Under the pieces are notes generated by a model, which saw nothing but the letters and a program-made list of their open reading frames with translations, had not been told where the DNA came from and ran no database searches. The translations under genes and the position numbers were made by a program. A stretch of DNA of 64,000 nucleotides, taken from positions 868,001-932,000 of the forward strand of contig CAVXQD010000007.1 in assembly GCA_963763885.1 (NCBI GenBank), given 5' to 3'. The stretch is from JANNBN01 sp963763885. Lineage in GTDB: Bacteria > Actinomycetota > Acidimicrobiia > Acidimicrobiales > JANYDT01. The first letter of the stretch is position 1. Each line of letters starts with the position of its first letter. Below are positions 1-9,284 of this stretch, piece by piece.

Positions 1-1467
1 GTCCACCAACAGCACCATGAGGTGAACCTCTGGGTTGTTGATCTCGATGGACGTGGCGATCTGCTTCATCACCGTGGTCTTGCCAGCCTTTGGAGGCGAC
101 ACGATGAGGCCGCGCTGACCTTTGCCGATTGGCGACACGAGGTCGACGATGCGGCTGACCATGTTGCCCTGTTGGCCAGGCTGTTCCAGCTTCAGACGAA
201 CGTCTGGGAAGAGCGGGGTGAGGTCTTCGAACTTTGGTCGCAGCGTTGCAACCTCTGGCGAATGACCGTTGACGGTGTCCACCCGCACGATGGCAGGGAA
301 CTTCTCTTGCGGTGTGGCCGGGCGGTGTGCGCCGACGACGATGTCGCCTTTGCGGAGACCGAACTGACGCACCCTGTTGACCGGCACGTATACGTCTTCA
401 GCTGTTGGCAGGTAGCCCTTGGCGCGGATGTATCCGAAGCCTTGGTCTGCAAGGTCCAAGATGCCCGAGATGGGAATGAGCTCGCCCTGGTAGGTCTCGG
501 AGATGCGATCCGCTGCTGCATCACGCTCTGGTGAGACCTGTTGCTGCTGACGGTCACGGCCACGACGGCGACGGTTGCGTTTGCCACCGGCTGCGTCCCA
601 GTCGTTGTTCTGTTGTTGTTGCTTAGGAGCCCATGGTTGCTTTGCACCCTGGGAACCCAGGCCACCCTGTGGGGCGCCGTTGCCAGTGTTGGGACCGGCT
701 GGGCCGCGGTCGCCTGCTGGGCGATCACGGTTGCGGTCACGGTTGCGATCGAAACGCTCGCCACGATCTGGACGGTCACCACGATCGGTGCGCTCGGGTC
801 GGTCACCACGATCTGCACGTTCAGCACGGTCGCCACGTTCTGGTCGGTCACCACGTTCTGGTCGGTCGCCACGCTCTGGACGGTCACCACGTTCTGGGCG
901 ATCACCGCGGGTTGTGCCGGAGTCGTCACCATCGTCTGACAACTCTTTGGGGGTGCGCACCACAACGTCTGAGCGTCCAGCAGAACGTGCTGGCCGTTCG
1001 AAGCGGTCGAAGTCGTCGTCGGAGGAGCCGCTGGTGTCCGGAGCGTCTGCAGTGGCAAACGGATCGAAGAGAGTTGAGGCGCCGCTTCCACCACCGCTGC
1101 GGCGCGGTTGGCGCGGTGCACGTGCCGGAGCAGCGTCAGCAACAGGAGCAGCGGCGGGGCCGTCGTCGTTGGACGATGCGGCTGACGAGTCAGCAGTAGC
1201 TCCACCCGACTTGGACTTGATGACGCGAGCCTTTGGTTTGGCTGCCGCTGGACTTACGTCCCTGGCACCGTTGGCTGCTTGCGTATCGGTTTGCTTGTCG
1301 GCTTGCGTGGAAACCTGCTCGACGCCTGATCCTTTGAGGATCTGGTCGATCAGCGTTTCCTTCTTTGCACGGGCGCCTGCCTTGAGACCGAGAGCCGACG
1401 CGATGGTTGCCAACTCATCGCGCTCTTTGCGCTCCAGTACCGACCGCTCGAGGGCCATTCCTGACAT
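1..1467 (-). CDS. rho: Transcription termination factor Rho (partial, C-terminus outside window)
   Basis: Rho is the hexameric RNA helicase that terminates transcription. The 489 codons visible start at ATG 1467 behind a GGAGG ribosome site and run off the window edge. Order of parts: Rho_N helical domain (about residues 8-50), a low-complexity linker, an Arg/Asp/Gly-rich tract of repeated RGDRPE-like units (about 180-250) typical of actinobacterial Rho, the cold-shock-like RNA-binding domain (around 325-395, with GFGYIR), then the ATPase core with Walker A PKAGKTT (about 452-460) and NNPEVHLMVLLVD. Several long plus-strand frames across the Arg-rich tract are antisense artefacts. It is last in the argS-lysA-hom-thrC-rho order. 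Confidence 0.97.
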   Translation of the reverse strand, partial: MSGMALERSVLERKERDELATIASALGLKAGARAKKETLIDQILKGSGVEQVSTQADKQTDTQAANGARDVSPAAAKPKARVIKSKSGGATADSSAASSNDDGPAAAPVADAAPARAPRQPRRSGGGSGASTLFDPFATADAPDTSGSSDDDFDRFERPARSAGRSDVVVRTPKELSDDGDDSGTTRGDRPERGDRPERGDRPERGDRPERGDRAERADRGDRPERTDRGDRPDRGERFDRNRDRNRDRPAGDRGPAGPNTGNGAPQGGLGSQGAKQPWAPKQQQQNNDWDAAGGKRNRRRRGRDRQQQQVSPERDAAADRISETYQGELIPISGILDLADQGFGYIRAKGYLPTAEDVYVPVNRVRQFGLRKGDIVVGAHRPATPQEKFPAIVRVDTVNGHSPEVATLRPKFEDLTPLFPDVRLKLEQPGQQGNMVSRIVDLVSPIGKGQRGLIVSPPKAGKTTVMKQIATSIEINNPEVHLMVLLVD

Positions 1468-1478
1468 CTGTCCTCCAT

Positions 1479-1553
1479 CGGGTGGGAAACCCGACTTGTG
1501 CTGCACAGCAGCGTTGTTGGTGGGGTGGGTGGGGGTGTTGCGGGGGTTTGGTG
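1479..1553 (-). promoter_or_regulatory. rho leader: C-rich rut-like stretch plus hairpin before the ribosome site
   Basis: On the rho mRNA strand, positions 1553-1513 give 41 nt with 26 C and a single G, the composition expected of a Rho utilisation site. It is followed by a hairpin CGGGT/ACCCG (1493-1489 with 1483-1479) just before GGAGG and the start codon. Rho autoregulation by attenuation in its own leader is known in E. coli; its operation here is inferred. The rest of the 1468-1776 gap shows nothing else I can name. Confidence 0.45.
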
Positions 1554-1776
1554 CGAATGCGTGTCGGTCGTGCTTCGGACCGGTCACAACGAACGGGGAA
1601 GCGGCGACCCTGCGCCGGCCTCGGCTCTGGACGCAGCTTCGCAGCAGCAATCAGTTCGACGAGGGAGGTCCGGCGGCTGAACCAGCAACACCGGGCATTC
1701 ACACCATAACCGGTTTCGAGCCGGAAGCAAACCAGGGCACCAAAGTTGGCTCCGATATGCCCCTACCCTTGGGCAC

Positions 1777-2772
1777 ATGGCCTCCGTTATCCGCGAGAGC
1801 GTCGAGCTGGGTTTCCAGTGGCCGACGATCGATCCGTTCCTGTTCTGCGTTCATCATCTGGACCATTACCCGGCTGGCAACGCCACGTTCGGTCCGTCGC
1901 AGTCGCTTGCCGGGCGCAACATCGGCATGGACTTCGAAGGCAAAGACGGTTGGCGGATGTACCACGGCGACACCGTCCCCGGCTTTCCCGCGCACCCGCA
2001 CCGTGGGTTCGAGACCGTTACCTATGTTCGCCAGGGCCTCATCGACCACAGTGACTCACTTGGTGCAGCGGCACGCTTCGGCCGCGGCGACACACAGTGG
2101 CTCACGGCAGGTGCTGGCATCGTGCACGCCGAGATGTTTCCGTTGTTGTCACAAGACGGGCCCAACACTGCAGAGCTGTTCCAGATCTGGGTCAACCTGC
2201 CTGCGTCTCGCAAGATGGCCAAGCCTTCGTTCGTGCTCAACTGGGATGACCAGCAGCCGGTGTTGAACGACGGCATGACCGTTCGTGTGGTCGCAGGTGA
2301 CCTTGGCGGCGAGTCAGCGCCACCCGCCCCGGTCGATTCGTGGGCCGCGGATCCGGAGAACGAGTTCGCCATTTGGGAACTACGTGGCGAGCCCGGAACC
2401 GCGCTGCGGTTACCGGCGGCTTCTGCCGGGGTTGAACGCATGCTCTATGTGTTCGAGGGCAGCGGCACCATCGATGATGAAGTGCTGAAGCCCAACACCG
2501 GCAACCGGCTTGACGCAACCGTAGGCGCGCAGATAATCGCTGGCAACGACGGGATCAGCGCTCTGATTCTCCAGAGCCGCCCCATCGGTGAACCTGTTGC
2601 CCGCCATGGCCCCTTTGTGATGAACACCAGGGCCGAACTGGTGCAGGCCTACGACGACTACCAAGCCACCCGCTTCGGAGGTTGGCCATGGCCAGCCGAC
2701 GATCCCGTGCACGCTGGCGTTCGGTTTGCCCGCCACCCAGACGGCAAGGTCACCCACCCAGCCAACGCCTAG
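1777..2772 (+). CDS. Pirin family protein
   Basis: Bicupin protein of the pirin family (331 residues, slightly longer than the usual 230-300). Metal-site residues of the N-terminal cupin are present: HPHRGFET gives H73 and H75, and AGAGIVHAEM gives H117 and E119, matching the His-His-His-Glu set of human pirin. Bacterial pirins include quercetinases and redox-linked regulators; the substrate cannot be told from sequence. It stands alone on the plus strand, convergent with the toxin-antitoxin pair downstream, and sits between rho and thrC, so it is an insertion in the ancestral gene order. Confidence 0.9.
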   Translation: MASVIRESVELGFQWPTIDPFLFCVHHLDHYPAGNATFGPSQSLAGRNIGMDFEGKDGWRMYHGDTVPGFPAHPHRGFETVTYVRQGLIDHSDSLGAAARFGRGDTQWLTAGAGIVHAEMFPLLSQDGPNTAELFQIWVNLPASRKMAKPSFVLNWDDQQPVLNDGMTVRVVAGDLGGESAPPAPVDSWAADPENEFAIWELRGEPGTALRLPAASAGVERMLYVFEGSGTIDDEVLKPNTGNRLDATVGAQIIAGNDGISALILQSRPIGEPVARHGPFVMNTRAELVQAYDDYQATRFGGWPWPADDPVHAGVRFARHPDGKVTHPANA

Positions 2773-2868
2773 CGGCATGACCCCTGTCAGACCATATGGC
2801 CTGGCCGTCGGTCCACCCGTTCCGGGTGAGCGTGCATACAAATTCGTATAATACGTGCCTGTATTAAT

Positions 2869-3309
2869 TTACGAGCGCCCGGACTGGGGCGTATTTGGTC
2901 GCACTGACCACACGACTTCGACGTCGTAATTGTCGAACGCTTGATCTCGGGTGACGACCGCGGTCCCAGCCAGTTTGGCTTGAGCGATCAACAATCGGTC
3001 GAACAGGTCACGGTGGTGCAGGGGCAGACGCTGCACTTCGCCGATGTGACGCGGTTCGATCGAGAGCAACTTGAAGTCAGTCGCGGCCATAGCCTCAGCA
3101 AACCAGCGTTCGACGTTGTCCGTGCCGATCATCGGCCGGGGTGTTGACTCCTTCAGCACGATCTCCCACAGCGAAACAAGACTCACAGCAACGGTCGGCG
3201 CTTCAGCAATGAGTTCGATGGTTTCGGAGGGGAGTTCCGAAGAACCGGTACTCCACCATACGAAGGCGTGTGTGTCGAGCAACAGCGGCAATGACCGAGG
3301 ATCAGTCAC
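2869..3309 (-). CDS. PIN-domain toxin, VapC-like
   Basis: PIN-domain ribonuclease of a type II toxin-antitoxin pair. Acidic residues expected for the Mg site are visible: LLLDTH near the N-terminus, the Glu in SLWEI, and Asp residues in HHRDLFDRLL and VVTRDQAF. About 146 residues, the usual size. The first plausible start is GTG at 3309, overlapping the antitoxin stop by 8 bases; a TTG at 3318 in the same frame is possible. It follows the Phd/YefM-like antitoxin in one transcript. Cellular RNA target unknown. Confidence 0.88.
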   Translation of the reverse strand: MTDPRSLPLLLDTHAFVWWSTGSSELPSETIELIAEAPTVAVSLVSLWEIVLKESTPRPMIGTDNVERWFAEAMAATDFKLLSIEPRHIGEVQRLPLHHRDLFDRLLIAQAKLAGTAVVTRDQAFDNYDVEVVWSVRPNTPQSGRS

Positions 3310-3547
3310 GCTGATCAAACATGTCAGCTACCGCGGCATCGCCAGCCTGAACGTCGAGCCACGAAAGCGACTTGACCGTGCCGCGCCCCACCATGGCACC
3401 AAATCCCCGCGCCGAGCTCGGCTCGATACGAACCAAACGAGCGACAGGCCGTCCATTTCGGGCAATGGTCACTTCTTCACCAGCCTCGACTTCGAGGACA
3501 AGCTGCGACAAGTGCGTTTTTGCCTCGAGCATGTTGACGGTCTTCAT
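3302..3547 (-). CDS. Phd/YefM-type antitoxin
   Basis: 81-residue antitoxin of the Phd/YefM family: N-terminal MKTVNMLEAKTHLSQLV and VTIARNGRPVARL are the family signature for the DNA-binding fold; the C-terminal part would wrap the toxin. It is upstream of and overlaps the PIN toxin gene, the normal antitoxin-first order, and such antitoxins usually repress their own promoter, which would lie in the AT-rich 3548-3590 stretch. Confidence 0.9.
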   Translation of the reverse strand: MKTVNMLEAKTHLSQLVLEVEAGEEVTIARNGRPVARLVRIEPSSARGFGAMVGRGTVKSLSWLDVQAGDAAVADMFDQRD

Positions 3548-3591
3548 CGACCCACAATAATTAGCTAAGGTCGGTTAGTCAACCGGCCCGC

Positions 3592-5010
3592 TTACAGACC
3601 GGTTACTGACGAGACGTACGCACGGACATCGGCTGCGGAGTTATCCATCTCCAGCACACGCCGGGGCCGCTGTTCAAGGTCTTCGAGACCGGCAGGGCGG
3701 GGTGCTGCGATATTAAGAGCTTCGCTGATGGTTTCGCCGAACTTGGCAGGGAGAGCGGTTTCCAAAACCAGCATCGGCACATCGGGCTGCTGCGCTGCGA
3801 ACGCCAACGCAACCGAGTACGCGTCGGCCGTATGTGTATCGATGATCCGCCCCGTGCGAGCGTGCACTTGCTGGATGGACTCCACCCGCTTTGCATGCGT
3901 CGAGGAACCCGAACCAAACCCGGAATCGCTGATGGCACGGCGGTACTCGTCTGCGTTCAACTCGAACTGTCCACCGGCGGAGATCTGCCGGTACAACGCG
4001 GCAACCGTGTCGCCATCGCAGTTGACAAGGTCCCACACGAACCGTTCGAAGTTCGATGCTTTGGAGATGTCCATGGACGGGCTGGACGTGGGGTGCACCT
4101 GACTTGACCCGCGCGGCGCATACCGGCCAGTGTCGAAGAACTCGTGCAGCACGTCGTTCTCGTTGGTCGCCACAATGAGACGGTCGATGGGAAGGCCCAT
4201 GCGCTTGGCGATCCACCCTGCATAGACGTTGCCGAAGTTTCCAGACGGGACGGTGAAGCTGACTCGTTCGTCGTTGGACTTTGTGACCGCGAAGTAGCCC
4301 TTGAAGTAGTACACGGACTGCGCAACGACGCGTGCCCAGTTGATGGAGTTCACGGTGCCGATGCGGTGACGCGCTTTGAACTCGGCATCCTCGCCGACCT
4401 CTTTCACGATGTCTTGGCAATCGTCGAACACACCCCGGACCGCAATGTTGTGAATGTTCTCGTCCAGCACCGAGTACATCTGCGCTGCTTGGAACGCCGA
4501 GGTGCGGCCTAACGGAGAAAGCATGAAGACCCTGATGCGTGGCTTGGAGCGCATCGCGTAGATGGCGGCGCCGCCCGTGTCTCCACTGGTTGCACCGAGG
4601 ATGTTGAGTTGCTCGCCGCTGTGTTCGAGAACGTATGCGAACAGATTACCGAGGAACTGCATCGCCACGTCTTTGAACGCAAGCGACGGACCGTTGGAGA
4701 ACTCGAAGATCGACAGGTTGTCCCACAACGGCGTGACCGGGGTGATGTCGGCATTCCCGAATGCCTCGACGGTGTAGGTGGCATCGATGAGCGCCCGAAG
4801 GTCGGCCGGTGGGATGTCGTCGATGAACCGGCCAATGACCGCCATGGCCAGATCGTTGTAGGACATCGAGCGCATTGCTTCAAGCTCCGAAGCGCTGAGC
4901 AGCGGGATGGACTCTGGGACGACCAATCCGCCATCGGGAGCAAGGCCCTCCATGAGGATCTCAAGGAACGGGCGGGGTTCCATCTGGCCGCGGGTGCTGA
5001 CGTATCGCAT
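3592..5010 (-). CDS. thrC: Threonine synthase
   Basis: PLP enzyme converting O-phosphohomoserine to threonine. 472 residues, the length of the long (class I type) threonine synthases; N-terminus MRYVSTRG is characteristic. The PLP lysine is K113 in SLAFKD, followed by the phosphate-binding GATSGDTGGAA. Starts at ATG 5010. In related actinobacteria thrC lies directly between hom and thrB-rho; here hom is about 11.8 kb upstream and no thrB is seen between thrC and rho, so homoserine kinase must be encoded elsewhere. Confidence 0.97.
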   Translation of the reverse strand: MRYVSTRGQMEPRPFLEILMEGLAPDGGLVVPESIPLLSASELEAMRSMSYNDLAMAVIGRFIDDIPPADLRALIDATYTVEAFGNADITPVTPLWDNLSIFEFSNGPSLAFKDVAMQFLGNLFAYVLEHSGEQLNILGATSGDTGGAAIYAMRSKPRIRVFMLSPLGRTSAFQAAQMYSVLDENIHNIAVRGVFDDCQDIVKEVGEDAEFKARHRIGTVNSINWARVVAQSVYYFKGYFAVTKSNDERVSFTVPSGNFGNVYAGWIAKRMGLPIDRLIVATNENDVLHEFFDTGRYAPRGSSQVHPTSSPSMDISKASNFERFVWDLVNCDGDTVAALYRQISAGGQFELNADEYRRAISDSGFGSGSSTHAKRVESIQQVHARTGRIIDTHTADAYSVALAFAAQQPDVPMLVLETALPAKFGETISEALNIAAPRPAGLEDLEQRPRRVLEMDNSAADVRAYVSSVTGL

Positions 5011-5130
5011 CGATCAGACAGTTCAGCAGGTGCAGCACGTCCACCTTGACCGTTTTCGCGCCGCATTCGCACGTTGAGGCGGGTTACCGCTTGATTTGAG
5101 TGGTGGCCAGTCGTAGCCGATGCTTAAGAC

Positions 5131-6408
5131 ATGACCAGACGGAACCTTGTCGCCCGCCACAACCCCACCACAGATGCACGTCGACGCAGTTCACTCGTAC
5201 GCGCCGCCACTTTGGCCATTGCAGCGTTACTGGGAGCGACAGGCGGAGGCCATCTGGCAGCCTCAGCCTCCTCGGCATCGGCACCGGCATCGGCATCGGC
5301 ACCGGCACTGCGGGCAGCGAAAGCATCGAGCAAGTTGTCACTCAAGTCAGCGGTGCAGTTCGGCTGCTCCAAACCCGTTGGGTCACCCAGCATGGCCATC
5401 ATGCCCCCCACTGGTGGGGCCACCGTTGCGGTGATCTTCGCACCGTTCGCAGCCGATGCAACCGGGTGTGTTCCGATCACGGTGCGCACGGGTCAGATCC
5501 CCGTCACGACGGGCGCTCCGAAGACCGCTGCACGGTCGAGTGCTGTTGGTGGCATGTTTGCGGACACGTCGCAACAAGCTGCCGCGGCAACCAACACCAG
5601 CCCGCTGTTGAGCGTGACCGTCGGCGACGCGTTCCCTTCTTCGCTGGTGAGCCAGCTCACCGGAACGCAGCTCGTGGTCTCCGGGCTCCAGATCGCCACC
5701 GCGCCGGCCACCTTGCCCAACGGGCAGTACTTCGCAGCCATCCGACGCCACAACGTGCCGAACGACATCGAGATCATCGAGTTGACCGCTGTCGGCGGCA
5801 CGCTGACCATCAACCCACGCCGTGGGGCCAACGGGTTGCCGGTTCCGTTCCAGTTGGTTGTGCCGACAGGGGCAACGTTCGCCGTGTACCGGCCCGGGAC
5901 GCGGATCCAGCAAGTCCTGCCGCCCGACGTCGACAACCTGCCAAAGCCAGACGCGAAGCGACCACCGAAACCACTCGACCCGTTCCCACCGCACGACTTC
6001 CCTGACCCTGGCGCGTTCGGGAGGCCGGCTCCAAACGTTCCGGTCGTCGGCCAGTCGACGTTCAAGGGGTTCAACTGCACACCCGACCAAGCACTCTTCT
6101 GTGACACGGTCAACGACGTCTTGTCGAACGGTCCGGGGGCTCCGGCAGTGCCGGCACCAACGCAGTGGGCTCCGGGTGGAATACTCACCGTGCAGCTCAA
6201 CATCGGATACATGGGACTGCGCCAGGTGAGGGTGTCGGACTGTCCCCCCGAGTGGAACGTAAGCGCAACCCTCGGCGGCAAAGCCGTCTACACGGTAGGC
6301 CCAACCACATACCGGACGACCACCCAGGAGGGATGCATGGTGACCTTCTCCACCTGCCCCAAGAAGGGCGGCGGCACCTGTTACGAGAAGGACATCACGT
6401 TCCGCTGA
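5131..6408 (+). CDS. Secreted protein of unknown function
   Basis: 425 residues. The N-terminus has Arg-rich residues, a hydrophobic core ATLAIAALLGATGGG and an Ala/Ser-rich tail to about residue 60, which reads as a signal peptide plus linker. The rest is Pro- and Thr-rich with no recognised domain. Cysteines are few and grouped at the C-terminal end (NCTPDQALFC, DCPPEW, GCMVTFSTCP, TCYEK), suggesting a disulfide-bonded extracytoplasmic module. Divergent from thrC. No function assigned; it is confident only as a real exported protein. Confidence 0.7.
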   Translation: MTRRNLVARHNPTTDARRRSSLVRAATLAIAALLGATGGGHLAASASSASAPASASAPALRAAKASSKLSLKSAVQFGCSKPVGSPSMAIMPPTGGATVAVIFAPFAADATGCVPITVRTGQIPVTTGAPKTAARSSAVGGMFADTSQQAAAATNTSPLLSVTVGDAFPSSLVSQLTGTQLVVSGLQIATAPATLPNGQYFAAIRRHNVPNDIEIIELTAVGGTLTINPRRGANGLPVPFQLVVPTGATFAVYRPGTRIQQVLPPDVDNLPKPDAKRPPKPLDPFPPHDFPDPGAFGRPAPNVPVVGQSTFKGFNCTPDQALFCDTVNDVLSNGPGAPAVPAPTQWAPGGILTVQLNIGYMGLRQVRVSDCPPEWNVSATLGGKAVYTVGPTTYRTTTQEGCMVTFSTCPKKGGGTCYEKDITFR

Positions 6409-6499
6409 TGCTCAGATAGGGCGATCGCGATACCACTCAGGTGGCACGGAACGATCAACGACGGAACACCGGAGCGCTCATCGGGAGGCGGCCTCGGGG

Positions 6500-7780
6500 T
6501 CAACGGCCGAGGAGCGCGAGAGGAACGACACCGATGCCGTCAGGTCGACGGTATGCCTCGGGACCGCTGTTCAGCACGATGAGGTCGATGCACTCCTCGC
6601 CCATTTCGTCACGAAGCCAGCGGAGGTGCCCCACGTCGTGGTCTGTCACCTGGGTGCCGAGTTTGACTTCGATGCCAACAATGCCCTGGTTGCTTTCGAT
6701 AATGAAGTCAACTTCGCGCCGTCCGCCATCGGTTCGGAGATGGCTCACCGACGCATCGGCGGCCTGAGCAAACACGCGGATCGACAACGCTGCCAACGAC
6801 TCGAACAATCCGCCGAGGAATGCGCCGTCTCGGGGGACGACCGTTGATGGGCCATCACCACGGAGAAGTTGTGTTGCGCTGCGACGCACGAGACGCGCTG
6901 CAAGGGCCGGGTCAACCAGGTAGTGCTTGGGCTGTGCCGTGAGTGCGCGCAAGTGGTTGTTGGATGGGACCCAAGCTTCAACCGGGTCGAGCACGCGCAA
7001 TGCCGTGAGCAGCTCGATGTATCCGATCGTTGTGGTCTTCGCCGGCTTGTCATCTATCCCGCTGGTGGCAGCATCGCGGATCTTCTCCCACGACGCTGTG
7101 GTTCCGCTGGCGGCGGCGTAACCCCGCAGCCAAGCGGTGACCGTTGCAGGACGACGAACGTTCAGGCCAGCGTCGGCGAGGTCGTGGTTGACAATTTGCC
7201 GCAAGTAACCGTCGAGCTGATGGTCCAGCGCCCGCCCGCGCAATTGGCGAAGCCCAGGGAATCCGCTGGCGAGGATTTCGCGTACATAGTCGACGAGCCC
7301 GAACTCGGTTCGACCTGCGAGTGCTCGTTGGCCAGCGAGCAACTCGGCCATGGAGACGCTCGGCCGGGTGACACCACGCTCGGGAAGTGTCAGTGGCCGC
7401 ATCCGAAGGGTTGCGATGCGGCCCGCCCCGGAATGCGTCTGAGTGGTCGGAAGTGAACCGGCAAGAAGGAACTGAGCGCCAGCCGGGTCAGCATCCACCA
7501 GACGCCGAACGACGTCGAAGACCGCAGGAACGCGCTGCCACTCATCAAGTAGCAGCGGCTTGCGATCAAGCGCGATCACCTGCGGATCGGCCGCTACCAC
7601 CGCCGCTTCAGCCGGCAGGTCGAGGCGGCGTTGGCTGCGGACTCGCTGCGTTGCCGTGGCCGTCTTGCCGACCGCCTTTGCCCCGTCGAGCAGGATCGCG
7701 GGGAGCTGGGGGAACAGCTCATCGAGGTCGGAGTCGACCACCCGCCGTTGATAGGTACCTCCAAAGACGGTGGGATCCAT
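6500..7780 (-). CDS. AAA_14 / DUF4143 ATP-binding protein
   Basis: About 426 residues. N-terminal P-loop ATPase with Walker A GAKAVGKT, Walker B PLLLDEWQ, and a sensor-like LLAGS; the C-terminal half fits DUF4143, with a restriction-endonuclease-like VDFIIESNQGIVGIEVKLG segment near the end. This architecture is common in mobile or defence-associated bacterial loci but its role is not known. I chose ATG 7780; an in-frame GTG two codons upstream is possible. It lies in the accessory stretch between thrC and hom. Its upstream region holds three regularly spaced repeats that could be its operator. Confidence 0.85.
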   Translation of the reverse strand: MDPTVFGGTYQRRVVDSDLDELFPQLPAILLDGAKAVGKTATATQRVRSQRRLDLPAEAAVVAADPQVIALDRKPLLLDEWQRVPAVFDVVRRLVDADPAGAQFLLAGSLPTTQTHSGAGRIATLRMRPLTLPERGVTRPSVSMAELLAGQRALAGRTEFGLVDYVREILASGFPGLRQLRGRALDHQLDGYLRQIVNHDLADAGLNVRRPATVTAWLRGYAAASGTTASWEKIRDAATSGIDDKPAKTTTIGYIELLTALRVLDPVEAWVPSNNHLRALTAQPKHYLVDPALAARLVRRSATQLLRGDGPSTVVPRDGAFLGGLFESLAALSIRVFAQAADASVSHLRTDGGRREVDFIIESNQGIVGIEVKLGTQVTDHDVGHLRWLRDEMGEECIDLIVLNSGPEAYRRPDGIGVVPLALLGR

Positions 7781-7788
7781 GGGCACCT

Positions 7789-7855
7789 ACACTACCGTTG
7801 CTGCAGTCTCTACGCTACCGTTACTGCAGCCTGAGCGATACCAAAACTGCAGTCC
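7789..7855 (-). promoter_or_regulatory. Three 23-bp-spaced direct repeats upstream of the DUF4143 ATPase
   Basis: Three copies of a unit close to CTACCGTTRCTGCAGYC lie immediately upstream of the ATPase start. The CTGCAG core occurs at 7801, 7824 and 7847, exactly 23 bp apart, i.e. slightly over two helical turns. The third copy is more diverged. Spacing and position fit binding sites for a regulator or for the protein itself; this is inference. Confidence 0.5.
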
Positions 7856-7964
7856 GTTCTCGGGTCGAAATCGTTCGGGTCCAAAGAAGGTCGCCCAGCA
7901 GGTCTGACCGCCTGCACCATTCAGCGGGGCTGGATTTTGGGCGGGTTGGTGCCGATGATGGGGC

Positions 7965-8522
7965 ATGCGACGAACTCGACGGACTGCAGCAGCTTGGATC
8001 TTCGGATCGATGACGGCCCTCGGGTTAATGGCCGTGCCTCCGATGACTGAGGCAGCGCCGGCGAAGGTCTCCAGCACCTACGTGAGCCTGGCCGAGAAGA
8101 ACTGCGTGGTGGTCGAGGGCCCCAAGCCCGGAGACGACTTCCAAGACTGGTCCTTGTCAAGATGCGGGAAACCGGTTGGCGGATGGAGGGTGTACGTGGA
8201 TTACGGCGACGTCCGTGAAGACATCCTCCTGGAACGCAACGGGGTTCGCACCCCACTGAACCTCACCCAGATCCACAGCGCCTTTTCATACGTGGGCCCG
8301 AACTTCGAGTTTCGCCTTCGCAACAAGGTCCCCTTCGCTGCGGTGGTGCGACACATCGTCAACAACCCCGAAGACCCCAACATCACGTACTCGTACTTGA
8401 TGGTCGCCCGCCTCACACCGAAACCCTGCGTGGTCGCAGAGTTCCCACCGTCCGTCAATCAATCAGCCTTGGCACGCGCCGCCGCCGACAAAGCCACCAC
8501 GCTGACCTGCCTCCTGCCCTAA
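7965..8522 (+). CDS. Small secreted protein of unknown function
   Basis: 185 residues. Signal peptide: MRRTRRTAAAW followed by a hydrophobic run and a likely cleavage after TEA at about residue 30. Four cysteines (in NCVVV, SRCG, KPCVV and LTCLL) in the mature part could form two disulfides. No family recognised. Possibly an export partner of the 5131-6408 protein by position only; they share no obvious similarity. Confidence 0.65.
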   Translation: MRRTRRTAAAWIFGSMTALGLMAVPPMTEAAPAKVSSTYVSLAEKNCVVVEGPKPGDDFQDWSLSRCGKPVGGWRVYVDYGDVREDILLERNGVRTPLNLTQIHSAFSYVGPNFEFRLRNKVPFAAVVRHIVNNPEDPNITYSYLMVARLTPKPCVVAEFPPSVNQSALARAAADKATTLTCLLP

Positions 8523-8539
8523 CCCCAGAGCGGGCCCGT

Positions 8540-8905
8540 TCAGGTTCTGATAGCGAATGCCACCAGTTCAGCCATTGGTCTGCCTCTTCGGCAGTCTGCT
8601 CCGGTGCGCACGCCATCACGAAGCAGCCGGTAGGGAGCAACGACCAACGGGAGAGCGGTGGCCAGATCGAATCTCGACGCAGTTCTTGCATCGAATTTCA
8701 GCACGAAGAACGTTCCGATGAGCGCCACGCCGATCCAGCGGATGAATCCCTCGCGTCGCACGGCGCCGAGACCAAGAGCCAGGACGATCAACTTTTGGCT
8801 TCGAAATCGGGAGCCCAGCCAAAGGTCGCGACGAAAAATTCGGTGATCCGACGACGGCTGCAACTCCGACATTGCACACCAAACCTGCGCACGTTCGTCA
8901 CGCAT
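8540..8905 (-). CDS. Possible small membrane protein, perhaps frameshifted
   Basis: A 121-codon frame with one clear hydrophobic segment (GFIRWIGVALIGTFFVLKF). Towards its end another minus-strand frame (about 8500-8640) looks more protein-like (TGCFVMACAPEQTAEEADQW), so a gene broken by a frameshift near 8630 is possible. No family recognised; it may not be coding at all. Confidence 0.25.
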   Translation of the reverse strand: MRDERAQVWCAMSELQPSSDHRIFRRDLWLGSRFRSQKLIVLALGLGAVRREGFIRWIGVALIGTFFVLKFDARTASRFDLATALPLVVAPYRLLRDGVRTGADCRRGRPMAELVAFAIRT

Positions 8906-8982
8906 TGACGGGCAGCGAAGTCAACCTTGTTCGTGAGGTCATTGTCCCCTAGCCGAGAACTTCCAGACTTCGAATAAGTCGA

Positions 8983-9022
8983 GGGCAGTTGCGGGCAGTT
9001 GCGGGCAGTTGCGGGCAGTTGC
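8983..9022 (+). repeat. Four tandem copies of a 10-bp unit
   Basis: GGGCAGTTGC is repeated four times without change. It sits in the 379-base gap 8906-9284 upstream of the LamG gene, where I see no gene. Perfect identity suggests recent slippage. Confidence 0.95.
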
Positions 9023-9284
9023 GACCATTGCTTATGCAGAGCGACTCATCAAGCGGGCACCAAGTCTTCATGTTGTCTTCTATTGCTCGGGCGCGTAAGT
9101 CCTCTGGAAGACGTTCACTTGATCAAACAACAAGTACACATACGAATGTCACCGACCGCGGTCGTTTTGGCTTGAGATAGGTGCGAAGAGTGGCCGTACG
9201 TCGATTTGCCGAAAATTTGCCCTCAAGGAAGCTCGGCGCGCGTACCGATTCCAGCTGAGCCACCTTTTTTGGAAAGAGCTTGTT

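Noticed and set aside
541..2266. Long plus-strand frames over the rho gene
   Set aside because: They are antisense to the Arg/Gly-rich tract of Rho; the translated Arg/Ser repeats arise from the complementary codons and no family similarity is seen.
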